From the NCBI GenBank assembly GCA_913062575.1, contig CAJXVT010000011.1, positions 1-57,888 of the forward strand: 57,888 bases of DNA. Direction: 5' to 3'. Positions 1-9,944 of the stretch are shown one piece after another. A program made the position numbers and the translations under genes. Source of the stretch: an uncultured Flavobacteriaceae bacterium. GTDB taxonomy: Bacteria > Bacteroidota > Bacteroidia > Flavobacteriales > Flavobacteriaceae. How positions within the stretch are numbered: position 1 is the first letter of the stretch; the number at the start of each line of letters is the position of its first letter. Below the pieces are notes generated by a model. The model had not been told where the DNA came from. It ran no database searches and was given only the letters and a program-made list of their open reading frames with translations.

Positions 1-953
1 TAAGGAAAGTACTCATCATTACTTTCTAAGACTCTAAAATAGGTTGGAAACTCCTTTGGCTTCCAGCTATCTTTTCCAAATAGTATTCTGTTTTGATATT
101 TGATAAAGAACTGTTTTGCAAATCGTGGCTGTCTTCCTAGCTCTGCTATAATTGCTCCAATTCCTACATTCATGTTTGGAACTTCATCTAATAGACGTCC
201 TAATTTCCCTAAGTCATTTGACAACCAAGCCATATGAGCACTGATGAACGTTGTTTTAGAATGCTTCTTAAACAAGTTTTTTTGTTCATTCATAATCTGT
301 TCCCAAGGAGCAGGATTATTTGCTTCACGCTTTCTTCGTGGATGCGTTTTTAATTCTAACCAACGTTCGTTATCTCCATCAAACTTATCCCAAAAAGATT
401 TTGGATCAGCAGAATGAATCAACACCGGAATGCCTAATTCCCCACACTTTCTCCAAATAGGATCTAGTCTAGCATCATCTACCGCTACTCTATTCCCTTT
501 GTAATCTTTGGTACTTAGTCCTAAGCCTTTGTAAACCTTTAATCCACGAGCACCATTTTTAACATCTTGCTCTAATTGTGCAACTGTAGCTTCAATCCAT
601 CCTGGTTTACCAACATTTTTATGAAAACGAATGTTTGCAAAAACCACAAACCTATTCGGATAATGATCTTTGATGTTTTTTACTGATTTAATTAAATCAC
701 TCCCAGTTCTACCACTTAAATTCACCATAATACCCATATTTAAAGTATCCATTGCTGCAATAACAGCTGTTAAATCTTGTGTAGGCATTCTGTATTGATG
801 ACCATGAACATCTATAAAAGGAAATTTCGCCTTTTTAATAATTTTCCCTGGTACAACAAGCGTTGATTTAGGATTGTATTCTTCAAAAGACATTGTTTGT
901 GCAGAAAGAGAAATAGTAATTAGGAATAATAGAATTGAAAGTTTTGTTTTCAT
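1..953 (-). CDS. Secreted amidohydrolase family protein (3' part beyond window)
   Basis: The gene starts at 953 and runs off the left edge, so only about 317 N-terminal residues are visible. It opens with a typical signal peptide (MKTKLSILLFLITISLSAQ), so the product is exported. An IDVHGH motif near residue 50 gives the HxH metal ligands expected for the amidohydrolase_2 TIM-barrel family. LIHSADP and FISAHMAW further on fit later metal-binding strands, and ILFGKD near the visible end fits the strand carrying the last metal-ligand Asp. The substrate cannot be read from the sequence; members hydrolyse or decarboxylate small cyclic or carboxylated compounds. The downstream neighbour lies outside the window. 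Confidence 0.8.
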   Translation of the reverse strand, partial: MKTKLSILLFLITISLSAQTMSFEEYNPKSTLVVPGKIIKKAKFPFIDVHGHQYRMPTQDLTAVIAAMDTLNMGIMVNLSGRTGSDLIKSVKNIKDHYPNRFVVFANIRFHKNVGKPGWIEATVAQLEQDVKNGARGLKVYKGLGLSTKDYKGNRVAVDDARLDPIWRKCGELGIPVLIHSADPKSFWDKFDGDNERWLELKTHPRRKREANNPAPWEQIMNEQKNLFKKHSKTTFISAHMAWLSNDLGKLGRLLDEVPNMNVGIGAIIAELGRQPRFAKQFFIKYQNRILFGKDSWKPKEFPTYFRVLESNDEYFP

Positions 954-1045
954 TTGTGGTTGCTTTTTAATGTGATAAAGTTACACTTTCAATAAACTTA
1001 AAAATGTATTTTTTAAAAGTTTAACGAAACATTATTACACTTGCA

Positions 1046-1696
1046 CTATTTTAGAATTTTCCGATCTAGCAATGTTGAATTTTTATGTTGAAAAACATAA
1101 AATAGTAGCGTTACAATAAACACACCCAATAGTGCTCCACCTACTGTATCAATTAAAAAATGCTTTGATAAATACACTCTACTATAGGCCATAATTACAG
1201 CTATACAAATGCTAATAAAATGAATCCATTTAGAAGTAGATAGTATACAAACAAATAATAGTAGTAAAAATGCTTCTGATGTATGTCCAGACGGAAATGT
1301 GAATGGAATCTGACTAGAAACACCATCTATTAAATGCAAGTCGATTCCTTTTTCAGAAAAATAATAGGTAGGTCTGTGAACATGAATAAAAAACACCTTC
1401 TTTACAAATGTTACTACAATAAAGTTTAATAAATAGGATGACAACAAGATAAACAGCACTTTATAATTTTCTCGTTTAACAACATAATACAAAATGCACA
1501 GGATAAAAACTACTGGACCATATTTTGAGAAATATTTAAAAAATACATCTAAAAACGGTGTATTATATCCGTTTAACAAAACATGCAACTCGTCTCTTCC
1601 AAAATACTGTATACAACCTAAACTTATAAATACAAATAGAAATAATCCAATAAAATAAAGCTTGTTATCTTTAAAAATGTCTTGTGTATAATTCAA
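1046..1696 (-). CDS. PAP2-family membrane phosphatase
   Basis: A 216-residue integral membrane protein with about five or six hydrophobic segments. The three signatures of the type 2 phosphatidic acid phosphatase superfamily are visible: a Lys...Arg-Pro motif (KVFFIHVHRP), PSGH (FPSGHTSE), and SR-x5-H-x3-D (SRVYLSKHFLID), which supplies the catalytic His and Asp. The first motif has seven residues between Lys and Arg-Pro rather than the usual six, a mild variant. It probably dephosphorylates a lipid phosphate such as phosphatidylglycerol phosphate or undecaprenyl pyrophosphate at the periplasmic face; the sequence does not decide which. It is transcribed alone between the amidohydrolase and an S9 peptidase terminator. 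Confidence 0.85.
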   Translation of the reverse strand: MNYTQDIFKDNKLYFIGLFLFVFISLGCIQYFGRDELHVLLNGYNTPFLDVFFKYFSKYGPVVFILCILYYVVKRENYKVLFILLSSYLLNFIVVTFVKKVFFIHVHRPTYYFSEKGIDLHLIDGVSSQIPFTFPSGHTSEAFLLLLFVCILSTSKWIHFISICIAVIMAYSRVYLSKHFLIDTVGGALLGVFIVTLLFYVFQHKNSTLLDRKILK

Positions 1697-1731
1697 GTTC
1701 GGTAAGTTTAAGTTTACTATTGTTTTGTGTT

Positions 1732-1739
1732 CAAATATA
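1732..1739 (-). promoter_or_regulatory. Bacteroidota -7 promoter element for the PAP2 gene
   Basis: On the minus strand this reads TATATTTG, an exact match to the Bacteroidota -7 consensus TAnnTTTG, 36 bases before the PAP2 start codon. No clear TTG -33 element is seen at the usual spacing because the upstream terminator occupies that DNA. Confidence 0.4.
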
Positions 1740-1745
1740 GAAATA

Positions 1746-1777
1746 AAAAAAGCTTCTAATTTCTTAGAAGCTTTTTT
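1746..1777 (-). terminator. Intrinsic terminator after the 912-residue S9 peptidase
   Basis: A perfect 14-bp inverted repeat, including its A/T tails, with a 4-base loop. The AGCTTCTAA arm is flanked by A and T runs, so it could work in both directions. It lies four bases beyond the peptidase stop codon. Confidence 0.9.
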
Positions 1778-1780
1778 AAG

Positions 1781-4519
1781 CTATTTCTTTTCTTTTAATC
1801 TTCTTTGCTGTTCTGCATACGGGATTCCTTTTGTTACCCAATCTTTGGCTTTTTCTCCTTTTAAATAATGACCAAACCAAGTTAATATTCTTCGTTGGTA
1901 ATCAATCTTGTTTTTATCATTTCTTAAGCCATGCCCTTCTTTTGCATACACTAACAATACAAAAGGCTTAGCAGCTCTTCTTGCAGCATTATAATAGGCA
2001 ATTCCTTGAAACCAATTAACATTGGTATCGTTATCTCCAACTTCAAATAAAATAGGCGTATTTAAGTTCTCAATATTCATAACAGATGAGTTTCTTAAAT
2101 ATTTTTCTGGAGCAACCCAAGGTGCAACTTCCATTCGTTCTTGACTGATTTCGAAATGTGCATTTTCTGGCATCCCACCAAAAGCCGGAGTAACAGCTAA
2201 ATTCATACTTATCAATTCCGTTAGTCCTGCTCCTGCAACACTAGCAGCAAAAATATCAGTTTGCGTAGGAACAAATCCTGCTTGATAACCTCCCCAAGAA
2301 TGCCCAATTAATCCAACTCTTTTTGCATCAACATCTCCTTTTTCAACAACTGCTTTTACAGCACTTTCTAATGTTTTTGTTGATGAAACCCCTGGATCTC
2401 CAGCAACAAATTCGATATCAGGATTTAACACAAAATAGCCGTTTTGAGACCAAACAGTTGTGTTGTAATAACTGGTTCTTGAAGGAGAAATATATCTATG
2501 AAAATTTTGTGATAATTTCTCATAAATATAAGTAATCATCGGATACTTTTTCCCTTTCTTATAATCAGCTGGATAATATAAAATTCCCTGTGCTGTTTTA
2601 CCTAAAGCATTCGTGTAAGTAACAAGTTCTGCTTTCCCCCATGCATAGTTATTTTGAAATGAATTGGTATTTGAAATTTGCTTTTGAGATTTAAACGAAA
2701 TATCTGTTAAAAAAAGATTTGGAGATTGTGTATAGGTTTGTTTTAAATACACCAAATCATTAGCTTCTTTCGCTTTTACAATTCCAGAAACTGATGCTTC
2801 TTTATAAATTAATGTAGTTACTTTTTTACCAGCTTTTCCTTTTGCCAATCCAGAGGCTTTAGTTAATTTATTTCTCATAGAATAAAAGAGTGGCTTTTTG
2901 GTGTCAATATATTTTTGAGTTCTATCAAAAATATAATTTCTATAGATTACCCCTTTTTCTTTTCCTTGAGTTATTCTTTTTGATTTTGTTCCATTTGTAA
3001 AAATCTGCCAAACATCGTATTCTGAGTTAATGAAGTACGACTTACTATCACTACTCCATTTAACAAACCCAAAAGCTGGTTTTTGCGGAGTTGGATGATC
3101 ATTTTCAATATCAATAAATCGATCATTTAAATTTTTGGTAATGTTTGTTGATTGCTTCTTTTGAATGTTATACATGTGTAAATGATCGTCTTTTAAATAC
3201 ACAAAATGATTGTTATTTGGACTTACACTCCAATATCTATTTGATCTCTCTATAACTTTTTTCCGGTTACCAGTATGATTATCAATAATAAACAAATCAG
3301 AGCTTGGTCTTCCAAACATTACATCAAACTCATAGGGAGTTTGATCTTGTCCTAAACTGATTTTTGTATCCATTTGTAAACGAACTCTTTCTACCAATTC
3401 ATTTTCAATTTTATAAAATGAGTTTTTGACAACGTTCCAAGCTGCCATTTTAAACCCATATCTGGTATTTTTCTTTTGAGCAGGAATGATAACAGCATCA
3501 GAGCTGTTCCAAATTTGTAAATCTGGAGCCTCATCTTTATCAGTAACACTTTTTACTTTTTCAGTTTTTTCCTTCTTTTCTTTCTTCTCTTTTTTGGGAT
3601 TCGGTTTTCTATATTCAGTATTAAAATAGATCACATTTCCGTCTTCAGAAAATTGTACTGTTCTATTGTTTATTCTTGTATTATCTGGGAAATTTGAAAA
3701 CTCGCTTTGACTAAAGATTTTCTTTGATGCTTTATCACTTAGCCCTTTCCAAAAAAGTAAATCATACGAATTTACTTTGTAATCTTTGTTCGATTTTTTT
3801 CTAAACACAAACAAATCATCACTGTTCTTTCTCCATCTTAAGCCAGAATACAATTCGTTTTTTTGGTCTAAAACCTTTAAAGTTCCAGTTGTAGGATTGT
3901 ATAATTGAATAGCATTTCCAACCTTATCACTTGTGTTTATTAACATTGCCAATAACGTTCCTTTATCTTGCCAAACATATTCCTTAATGTTTCCGAATGT
4001 TATTTCTATACCAGTTTCTAAATCTCTAACAATAAGCGTGTTTTCTTTGTTCTTTTGACGTTTCATAGCCAAATAAGAACTAAAACCGCTAAACTTATAG
4101 TTCACGACATCTAAGAACTCTAAAGAATCATTTGTTATCAAATTAAGAACTCCCATTTTCTTTGGAGCATTCTTCTTTTTAATCTTACTCGCTTTTCCAG
4201 GTAATATTTTAGCAAAAGCGATCCATTTGCAATTTGTAGAAAACTGACCAGAGGTTGCATTTGCAATTTTTTTAGTTTTCTTAGTCTTGGTATTCGTAAT
4301 AAACAGCGTTTGGTTTTTATCATTATCTATGGTTTGATATTTCAACCAATTTCCATTGTTAGAAAATGATGTACCCCAATTTATTCCTTCCCATTGTCCG
4401 TAATCCTTAACAGGAATTGTTTTTAAATTGGTATTGGCTGTTGCCTGTGCTGTTAACTGTAACGCAGCAAGAAATAAAAATGAGACAAAGAGTTGTTTGG
4501 TTATTTTTGATAAAATCAT
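1781..4519 (-). CDS. Secreted S9-family peptidase (prolyl oligopeptidase/DPP-like)
   Basis: A 912-residue protein with an N-terminal signal peptide (cleavage probably after LTAQA). The N-terminal two thirds look like a degenerate beta-propeller and the last 260 residues or so are an alpha/beta-hydrolase catalytic domain. The nucleophile motif GHSWGGYQ puts the serine at about residue 741. The DND in FEVGDNDTN and the His in KEGHGLRND complete the triad in family order. Such enzymes trim peptides in the periplasm or outside the cell. A Lys/Glu-rich low-complexity stretch (about residues 305-330) interrupts the propeller. It is a tandem paralogue of the 928-residue peptidase upstream, but each gene has its own terminator. 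Confidence 0.9.
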   Translation of the reverse strand: MILSKITKQLFVSFLFLAALQLTAQATANTNLKTIPVKDYGQWEGINWGTSFSNNGNWLKYQTIDNDKNQTLFITNTKTKKTKKIANATSGQFSTNCKWIAFAKILPGKASKIKKKNAPKKMGVLNLITNDSLEFLDVVNYKFSGFSSYLAMKRQKNKENTLIVRDLETGIEITFGNIKEYVWQDKGTLLAMLINTSDKVGNAIQLYNPTTGTLKVLDQKNELYSGLRWRKNSDDLFVFRKKSNKDYKVNSYDLLFWKGLSDKASKKIFSQSEFSNFPDNTRINNRTVQFSEDGNVIYFNTEYRKPNPKKEKKEKKEKTEKVKSVTDKDEAPDLQIWNSSDAVIIPAQKKNTRYGFKMAAWNVVKNSFYKIENELVERVRLQMDTKISLGQDQTPYEFDVMFGRPSSDLFIIDNHTGNRKKVIERSNRYWSVSPNNNHFVYLKDDHLHMYNIQKKQSTNITKNLNDRFIDIENDHPTPQKPAFGFVKWSSDSKSYFINSEYDVWQIFTNGTKSKRITQGKEKGVIYRNYIFDRTQKYIDTKKPLFYSMRNKLTKASGLAKGKAGKKVTTLIYKEASVSGIVKAKEANDLVYLKQTYTQSPNLFLTDISFKSQKQISNTNSFQNNYAWGKAELVTYTNALGKTAQGILYYPADYKKGKKYPMITYIYEKLSQNFHRYISPSRTSYYNTTVWSQNGYFVLNPDIEFVAGDPGVSSTKTLESAVKAVVEKGDVDAKRVGLIGHSWGGYQAGFVPTQTDIFAASVAGAGLTELISMNLAVTPAFGGMPENAHFEISQERMEVAPWVAPEKYLRNSSVMNIENLNTPILFEVGDNDTNVNWFQGIAYYNAARRAAKPFVLLVYAKEGHGLRNDKNKIDYQRRILTWFGHYLKGEKAKDWVTKGIPYAEQQRRLKEKK

Positions 4520-4568
4520 AATTAATTATAATGTGCTGTTTATATTTTCTTAGAGTGTAAAAAAAAAA

Positions 4569-4590
4569 GACTTCTGATTTCTCAAAAGCC
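4569..4590 (-). terminator. Intrinsic terminator after the 928-residue S9 peptidase
   Basis: On the minus strand, GGCTTTTG and CAGAAGTC form an 8-bp stem using two G-U pairs around the loop AGAAAT, followed by a run of T residues. It lies 8-30 bases beyond the stop codon. Confidence 0.75.
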
Positions 4591-4597
4591 TTTTGCT

Positions 4598-7384
4598 TTA
4601 GTTTTTCATCAACTTATAACCTTGTTTTATTCCTTTTTCTATTGCAGGAACTCCACGATGCATCCAAGTTGGTTTTTCTGTATCTTTTAAATAAAAATCA
4701 AAAAACTGAGCCATTCTGATATTAAAATCCTTTCTGTTTTGCATTTTTAATGGCCAATGACGAGCTCCATTATAATTTAAAAGCCATGATGGTTTTCCTA
4801 AACGTCTTAACGCAGTAAAGTATTCTATTCCTTGATACCATGGTACATGCCCGTCTTTATCATTATGCATTATTAAGATTGGTGTATTAACTTTATCCAT
4901 ATTGTATATTGGTGAGTTTTCAATATAACGCATTGGGTATTGCCAAGGAGTTCCTCCTATTCTACTTTGCGTATGTTCGTATTGAAATTGTCTACTTAAA
5001 CCTGAATCCCATCTAATTCCACCATAAGCAGAAATCATATTTACAACTGGAGCTCCAGACTCTATCGCAGCAAAAATGTCTGTTTTTGTTGCTAAATGTG
5101 CTACTTGATATCCTCCCCAACTATGTCCTTGTGCTCCTATTTTATCTTTTTTAATAAATCCTTTATCAACTAAAGAAGTAATTCCAGGAATTACTGCATT
5201 GTAAGCGCTTTCTCCAGGGTAACCATCTCTATACACAATATCTGGATTGAAAATCACATAACCTCTACTTGTATAAAAACTATAATTGATACTAGATCTT
5301 CCAGGAGATGGAGCTCTATGTCTATGTAATCCGTTAGAACTACGCTCATAGAAATTCACTAACATCGGATATTTCTTATTCGGATCAAAATTTTCTGGTT
5401 TGATTAATAAACCTGATAACGATTTCCCCTCTAAAGATGTAAATTTGTGTAATTCAATGGTTCCCCAATTGTAGTCTTTTTGTTGAGGATTTGCATCACT
5501 GATTACCGTTTGTTTTTTAAAGCTTAAATCTGAAACTCTAATATTTGGGAAATCTATAAATGATTCTCTTGTAAATGTAACTGTATTACTTTTTGCTGCT
5601 TTATTTAATCTTGAGTATGAATATGGTCCTTCAATAAGTTGTTTTCCTTTATTTCTTTTAGCATTGAACTCGTAATAACCACTATGCTTTGTAACTTCAT
5701 TAAAAGTAGTTAAAATCCATTTTTTAGAATCATCAATAAATCGTTCTTCTCTATCTAATCTTGCATAACGATATACTGTTTTTGTTTCTCTTCCTTTTGT
5801 TAAACGCATACTTTCACCTGTTGTTGGATTGAATTTATGAATATCATAACGATCATAAATCAAAAATAATTCATCATTTTTTGTCCAACCTGCAGATCCA
5901 TATGAACGAGGATGATTTGGAGTATCATTTAACTCATTGTAAAATACTTTTCCTTTTGTAAAATCTATTCTACTATTTTTTTCAATATCATAAGCAAACC
6001 AAGTACTATCAACAGAATTATATCCGTAGGCAAACTTTCCTTGCGGACTCAAACTAACTCTACCAGCAACTTTCGTTAATGCTTTGGTTGTTTTCCCTGT
6101 TGATGAATTTACAATCGCATAATCACTTGCTCTCATACCTGTCCATTGACTTTGCAGCATATATGGAGTTGAATTAGCCACCAATACATTTGCAGAATTC
6201 CCTTCATTTCCAATAGTTGCATTTGGATAGCCTGTTGTTGCCAATTGCACAACTTTATTCGAACTTAGATGAAGTGCTGTTTGATATGATTTTTTTCTGT
6301 CCCTGTTTACTTGTAATTCTTGTACCGTATATAATCTAGGTGAGTCGTATGACCAAACTTCAACATTTACAATTTCTTCTTTAATTAAGGTAGTGTCTTT
6401 TACAATTGGTGGTGTTGCCAATCCGAAGTACATTTTAGAATTATCCTTTGAAAAACTAATTCTACCATTTGATGATACTAAATAGCCGTTTGGAGCAGAG
6501 TTAGCATCCATAACTTTTAAAGCCATTCCGTTTCCTTTCCATGTATATAATTGATAAGGTCTCACCAATGCTTTGGTTGTATCTGTATCTACAACAAACC
6601 CCAATTTAGAACCTGAATCGTTAAACTTAAGTTGATAATATTTTGATGTATTAGTAGCCGAAAACACTTCTGTAGTTGAATTGTTTTCTAAATTCAATAC
6701 ATAAAGCCCACCCGTTTTAGCACCAACCTTACCAGTAGTTATATAGGTTAAGCGTTTTCCTTCTTTTGCAAAAGAGTAACTTTTTACAAAGCGAATAGTA
6801 TCTTCTTTCTGTGTAGCTAAGTTTCTAATGATCAAATGATATCCATTCTTAGCACTTACTTTTTTTGATTTCTTTACTGATTTCTTTTTTGAAGTATCAC
6901 CTTTTTTAGTCTTCGTCTTTGCTTTTTTAGCCTCATGTAATTGGTACCCAACAAAACCTGACCATTTTTGAGGAACCTTGTATGATTTTACATTTGCAAT
7001 TTTTGTTAAAGACATATTTTTTAAATTGTAAATAGCCAATGTGTCTTTTGGCATCTTGTCTTTTTTGACTTTTCTACGTTTCATTTCTGTAACGCTATCT
7101 TTCCAAACTTTAATTGTGAAAATGGCATTTTTAGAATCATAGGTAAACTGACCACCCGCAACTCTATCATACTTAAAAACAGCTTTTCCTTTGGAATCTT
7201 TAATCTTTAAAAAACGATCCTTCTCGCCTCTTTCTAAAGAATACATAACATGTTTTCCGTTATTAGAGATTGTTGAATTTTTTATGGAATTCCAGATTTC
7301 AAAATCTGGGTGATCTAAAACTTTCTTCTGAGCTGTTACAGATATTGTGACAAGAAGAATAAGACTTAAAATAGTTGTTTTCAT
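4598..7384 (-). CDS. Secreted S9-family peptidase (prolyl oligopeptidase-like), tandem paralogue
   Basis: A 928-residue exported peptidase with a clear signal peptide (MKTTILSLILLVTISVTAQ). Its layout matches the neighbouring 912-residue protein: an N-terminal propeller-like region, then a C-terminal alpha/beta-hydrolase domain. The nucleophile motif GHSWGGYQ places Ser at about residue 755; NDKDGHVPW carries the Asp and NGARHWPL the His. About residues 152-180 form a very Lys-rich segment (TKTKKGDTSKKKS and following), in a different place from the paralogue's insert. The catalytic set looks complete, so an active periplasmic or surface peptidase is likely. The specific substrate is unknown. 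Confidence 0.9.
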   Translation of the reverse strand: MKTTILSLILLVTISVTAQKKVLDHPDFEIWNSIKNSTISNNGKHVMYSLERGEKDRFLKIKDSKGKAVFKYDRVAGGQFTYDSKNAIFTIKVWKDSVTEMKRRKVKKDKMPKDTLAIYNLKNMSLTKIANVKSYKVPQKWSGFVGYQLHEAKKAKTKTKKGDTSKKKSVKKSKKVSAKNGYHLIIRNLATQKEDTIRFVKSYSFAKEGKRLTYITTGKVGAKTGGLYVLNLENNSTTEVFSATNTSKYYQLKFNDSGSKLGFVVDTDTTKALVRPYQLYTWKGNGMALKVMDANSAPNGYLVSSNGRISFSKDNSKMYFGLATPPIVKDTTLIKEEIVNVEVWSYDSPRLYTVQELQVNRDRKKSYQTALHLSSNKVVQLATTGYPNATIGNEGNSANVLVANSTPYMLQSQWTGMRASDYAIVNSSTGKTTKALTKVAGRVSLSPQGKFAYGYNSVDSTWFAYDIEKNSRIDFTKGKVFYNELNDTPNHPRSYGSAGWTKNDELFLIYDRYDIHKFNPTTGESMRLTKGRETKTVYRYARLDREERFIDDSKKWILTTFNEVTKHSGYYEFNAKRNKGKQLIEGPYSYSRLNKAAKSNTVTFTRESFIDFPNIRVSDLSFKKQTVISDANPQQKDYNWGTIELHKFTSLEGKSLSGLLIKPENFDPNKKYPMLVNFYERSSNGLHRHRAPSPGRSSINYSFYTSRGYVIFNPDIVYRDGYPGESAYNAVIPGITSLVDKGFIKKDKIGAQGHSWGGYQVAHLATKTDIFAAIESGAPVVNMISAYGGIRWDSGLSRQFQYEHTQSRIGGTPWQYPMRYIENSPIYNMDKVNTPILIMHNDKDGHVPWYQGIEYFTALRRLGKPSWLLNYNGARHWPLKMQNRKDFNIRMAQFFDFYLKDTEKPTWMHRGVPAIEKGIKQGYKLMKN

Positions 7385-7472
7385 TAGGTTAAAGTTTGTT
7401 ATAGTTGCTAAATGTAATAAAGAAAAGTGAGCTTTTTTGTGTCCACAGAAATTTTAACTATGAATTTATCAT

Positions 7473-7507
7473 AAAAAAGGCCCTTGAATTTGTCAAGAGC
7501 CTTTTTG
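7473..7507 (-). terminator. Intrinsic terminator after the ABC permease operon
   Basis: GGCCCTTGA and TCAAGAGCC form a 9-bp stem (one G-U pair on the minus strand) with a 5-base loop and A/T tails on both sides. It lies just past the stop codon of the permease, the last gene of the efflux operon. Confidence 0.9.
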
Positions 7508-7526
7508 ATACTAAAACTTTATTTAA

Positions 7527-9926
7527 TTACTCGTATTTCAACGCATCTACAGGGTCTGAGTTCGCTGCTAAATAAGCTTGTGAACTAACAGTTATCATCG
7601 CTATTATTAATGCTAATATTGTCGCAAATAAATAAGGTAATATTGGCATATCAATTTGATAAGAGAAATTAGACAACCAATCTTTTGCTATAATATAGGT
7701 AATAGGCCAAGCAAATAGATTCGAGATCAATACTAATTTCATAAAATCTGTTGTTAGCATTTTCATGATATTTGGTACTGAAGCGCCTAATACTTTACGT
7801 ACACCAATTTCTTTCGTTCTTTGTTCAGCTGTATAAGAAGCCAATCCAAATAATCCCATTGCAGAAATAATAATGGCAAGAATTGTTAAGAATAAAAACA
7901 TCGTTCCGAAATTTTCTTGTTGACGCAATAATCTGCCAAATTTTTGGTCTAAAAATGTATATTTAAACGGATGTGTTGGTTCCAATTTATTCCATTCGGT
8001 TTCAATGGCATCTATAGTTGCACTCATATCTGCGTTTGCTATTTTAAATGCAGCAAAATAAGTGTCATTATCAATAGTTAAAACCATTGGCCTTATTTCT
8101 GAGTTGAATCCTTCAGTATGGAAGTCTTTTACAACTCCTATAATAGTTCCATAAACGGTTGGTCCTCCATTAATATTTGCAATTCTTCTACCAATTGGAT
8201 TTTTAATATTTAAATTCCTTACTGCTGTTTCATTTACAATATAATATGGAATTGAATCTGATTCTTTTTCTCTATCAAATTTTCTTCCCGATGCCATTTT
8301 AACATCTAATGTTTTAAAGAAATCGTAATCTACTTCCATATTCCATAAAGGCAATTGTTCTTTAGCCCCTTCTAACATAAACATATTTTGATTTGGTGTG
8401 TCTCCAGGAAAGTATGAAGCTCTTGAAACACTTAATACATTCGCATTTTTAGTGAAAATACTTTTATAATCTCTGAAATTAGTAGCCATTTTATCTGTTT
8501 GAATAGGCACTACAATTACTTGGTCACCACTAAAACCTACATCTTTATTTTGCATAAATGATATCTGACTAAAAATAATAACCATCCCAATAATTAAAAC
8601 AGTTGAAGCTGTAAATTGAATGACCACTAATATTTTTCGTAACAATGCTCCACCTTTGGTTTTTGTGAGATCTCCTTTTAAAACGGCTATTGGTTGAAAT
8701 GATGATAAGAAAAATGCAGGATAACTTCCAGCAAACAAACCATAAAAAACAGTAACAATTAAAGAGAAACCCAGTGTTTGACCTAAATGAGTATTAAATA
8801 AATACAATTCTGTCTCTAAAATATTATTAAATCCAGGCAAAAATAGCTCTACCAATATAAAGGCTATAAATAGCGCTATAAAACTTTGGATTAACGATTC
8901 TATTAAGAATTGAGTAACCAGCATATTTTTTGAAGCGCCAGATACTTTACGGACACCTACTTCTTTTGCTCTTTTACCAGAACGTGCAGTAGATAAATTC
9001 ATGAAATTGATTCCTGCAATTATAATGACTAACAAAGCAATCCCTATAAAAACATACACATACATAATGTTCCCATTCTGCTCTATTTCCCATTCTTTAT
9101 TTGAATGTAAATGAATGTCTGCTATTGGCATTACTACATACTCAAATGCATTACCTGCTTTCAAAAAATCTTCTACAGATACTTGCAAAAACCGTTGAAC
9201 ATCAGGCGCTATTTTTTTTATAAAATTACGACGCATTTCTGTTTTGAATCCTTCCAAATCTGCACCTTTTTTTAACTTTACAAAGGTTTTATTATTATTA
9301 TTCATCCAAACATTTTGAATGGTATTTCTAGAAACAAACATATCAAACTGAAAGTGTGCACGACCCTTTGGTTCTTTTATAACTGCTTTTACGATATAAT
9401 CCCGTCTGTCATCAAAACGAACAACTTTGCCTATTGGGTTTTCTTCTCCAAATAGTTTTGTTGCAGTCTCTTCGGTTAATACCATTGAGTTTTCATCAGT
9501 TAACGCCGTTTTTGGGTTTCCTAATTTAAACTCATAATCAAAAACTTTGAAAAAAACACTATCAGCATGAGCTATTTTTTGAATGTAGATTTTTGTTTGA
9601 TTATAGCTCACCATTATTTCTTGGCTAACAGGTCTTATTCTTGTTGCAGTTTCTACATCTGTAAATTCAGTTCTAAAGGCGTGTGCCATTGGACTAGGAG
9701 AAACTGGAGCATCTATAACTTGTCCCATCATGTTTGCTTCGATCCCCATTCTATACACTCTCTCATACCCATTCCAATGTTTCTCGTAACTGGTTTCGTC
9801 TTTGACAAACATAAAAACCAAAATAGTTACTGCCAATCCTAAAGCCAAACCAAGTATGTTTATGATGGCATAGGTTCTGTTCTTATTTAAGCTTCTAAAA
9901 GCTACTTTTAAATAATTTTTAAACAT
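7527..9926 (-). CDS. ABC transporter permease (MacB/FtsX type)
   Basis: A 799-residue inner-membrane protein with the usual layout of the large Bacteroidota MacB-type permeases. It has one N-terminal transmembrane helix (about residues 20-42), a periplasmic MacB_PCD-like domain, a first FtsX helix group (about 285-440), a second periplasmic domain, and a final FtsX group (about 680-799). RTKEIGVRKVLGAS near the second group and KRAKEVGVRKVSGAS near the first are the conserved FtsX coupling loops. With the ATPase and adaptor encoded just upstream, it probably moves a drug, lipid or peptide from the periplasm outward. No outer-membrane channel gene is in the cluster. Confidence 0.9.
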   Translation of the reverse strand: MFKNYLKVAFRSLNKNRTYAIINILGLALGLAVTILVFMFVKDETSYEKHWNGYERVYRMGIEANMMGQVIDAPVSPSPMAHAFRTEFTDVETATRIRPVSQEIMVSYNQTKIYIQKIAHADSVFFKVFDYEFKLGNPKTALTDENSMVLTEETATKLFGEENPIGKVVRFDDRRDYIVKAVIKEPKGRAHFQFDMFVSRNTIQNVWMNNNNKTFVKLKKGADLEGFKTEMRRNFIKKIAPDVQRFLQVSVEDFLKAGNAFEYVVMPIADIHLHSNKEWEIEQNGNIMYVYVFIGIALLVIIIAGINFMNLSTARSGKRAKEVGVRKVSGASKNMLVTQFLIESLIQSFIALFIAFILVELFLPGFNNILETELYLFNTHLGQTLGFSLIVTVFYGLFAGSYPAFFLSSFQPIAVLKGDLTKTKGGALLRKILVVIQFTASTVLIIGMVIIFSQISFMQNKDVGFSGDQVIVVPIQTDKMATNFRDYKSIFTKNANVLSVSRASYFPGDTPNQNMFMLEGAKEQLPLWNMEVDYDFFKTLDVKMASGRKFDREKESDSIPYYIVNETAVRNLNIKNPIGRRIANINGGPTVYGTIIGVVKDFHTEGFNSEIRPMVLTIDNDTYFAAFKIANADMSATIDAIETEWNKLEPTHPFKYTFLDQKFGRLLRQQENFGTMFLFLTILAIIISAMGLFGLASYTAEQRTKEIGVRKVLGASVPNIMKMLTTDFMKLVLISNLFAWPITYIIAKDWLSNFSYQIDMPILPYLFATILALIIAMITVSSQAYLAANSDPVDALKYE

Positions 9927-9944
9927 TTTTTCTTGATTTTTAAA

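Noticed and set aside
9567..9842. 91-codon plus-strand ORF opposite the ABC permease.
   Set aside because: It lies wholly inside the well-conserved permease gene on the other strand; cysteine- and serine-rich composition is typical of a shadow frame.
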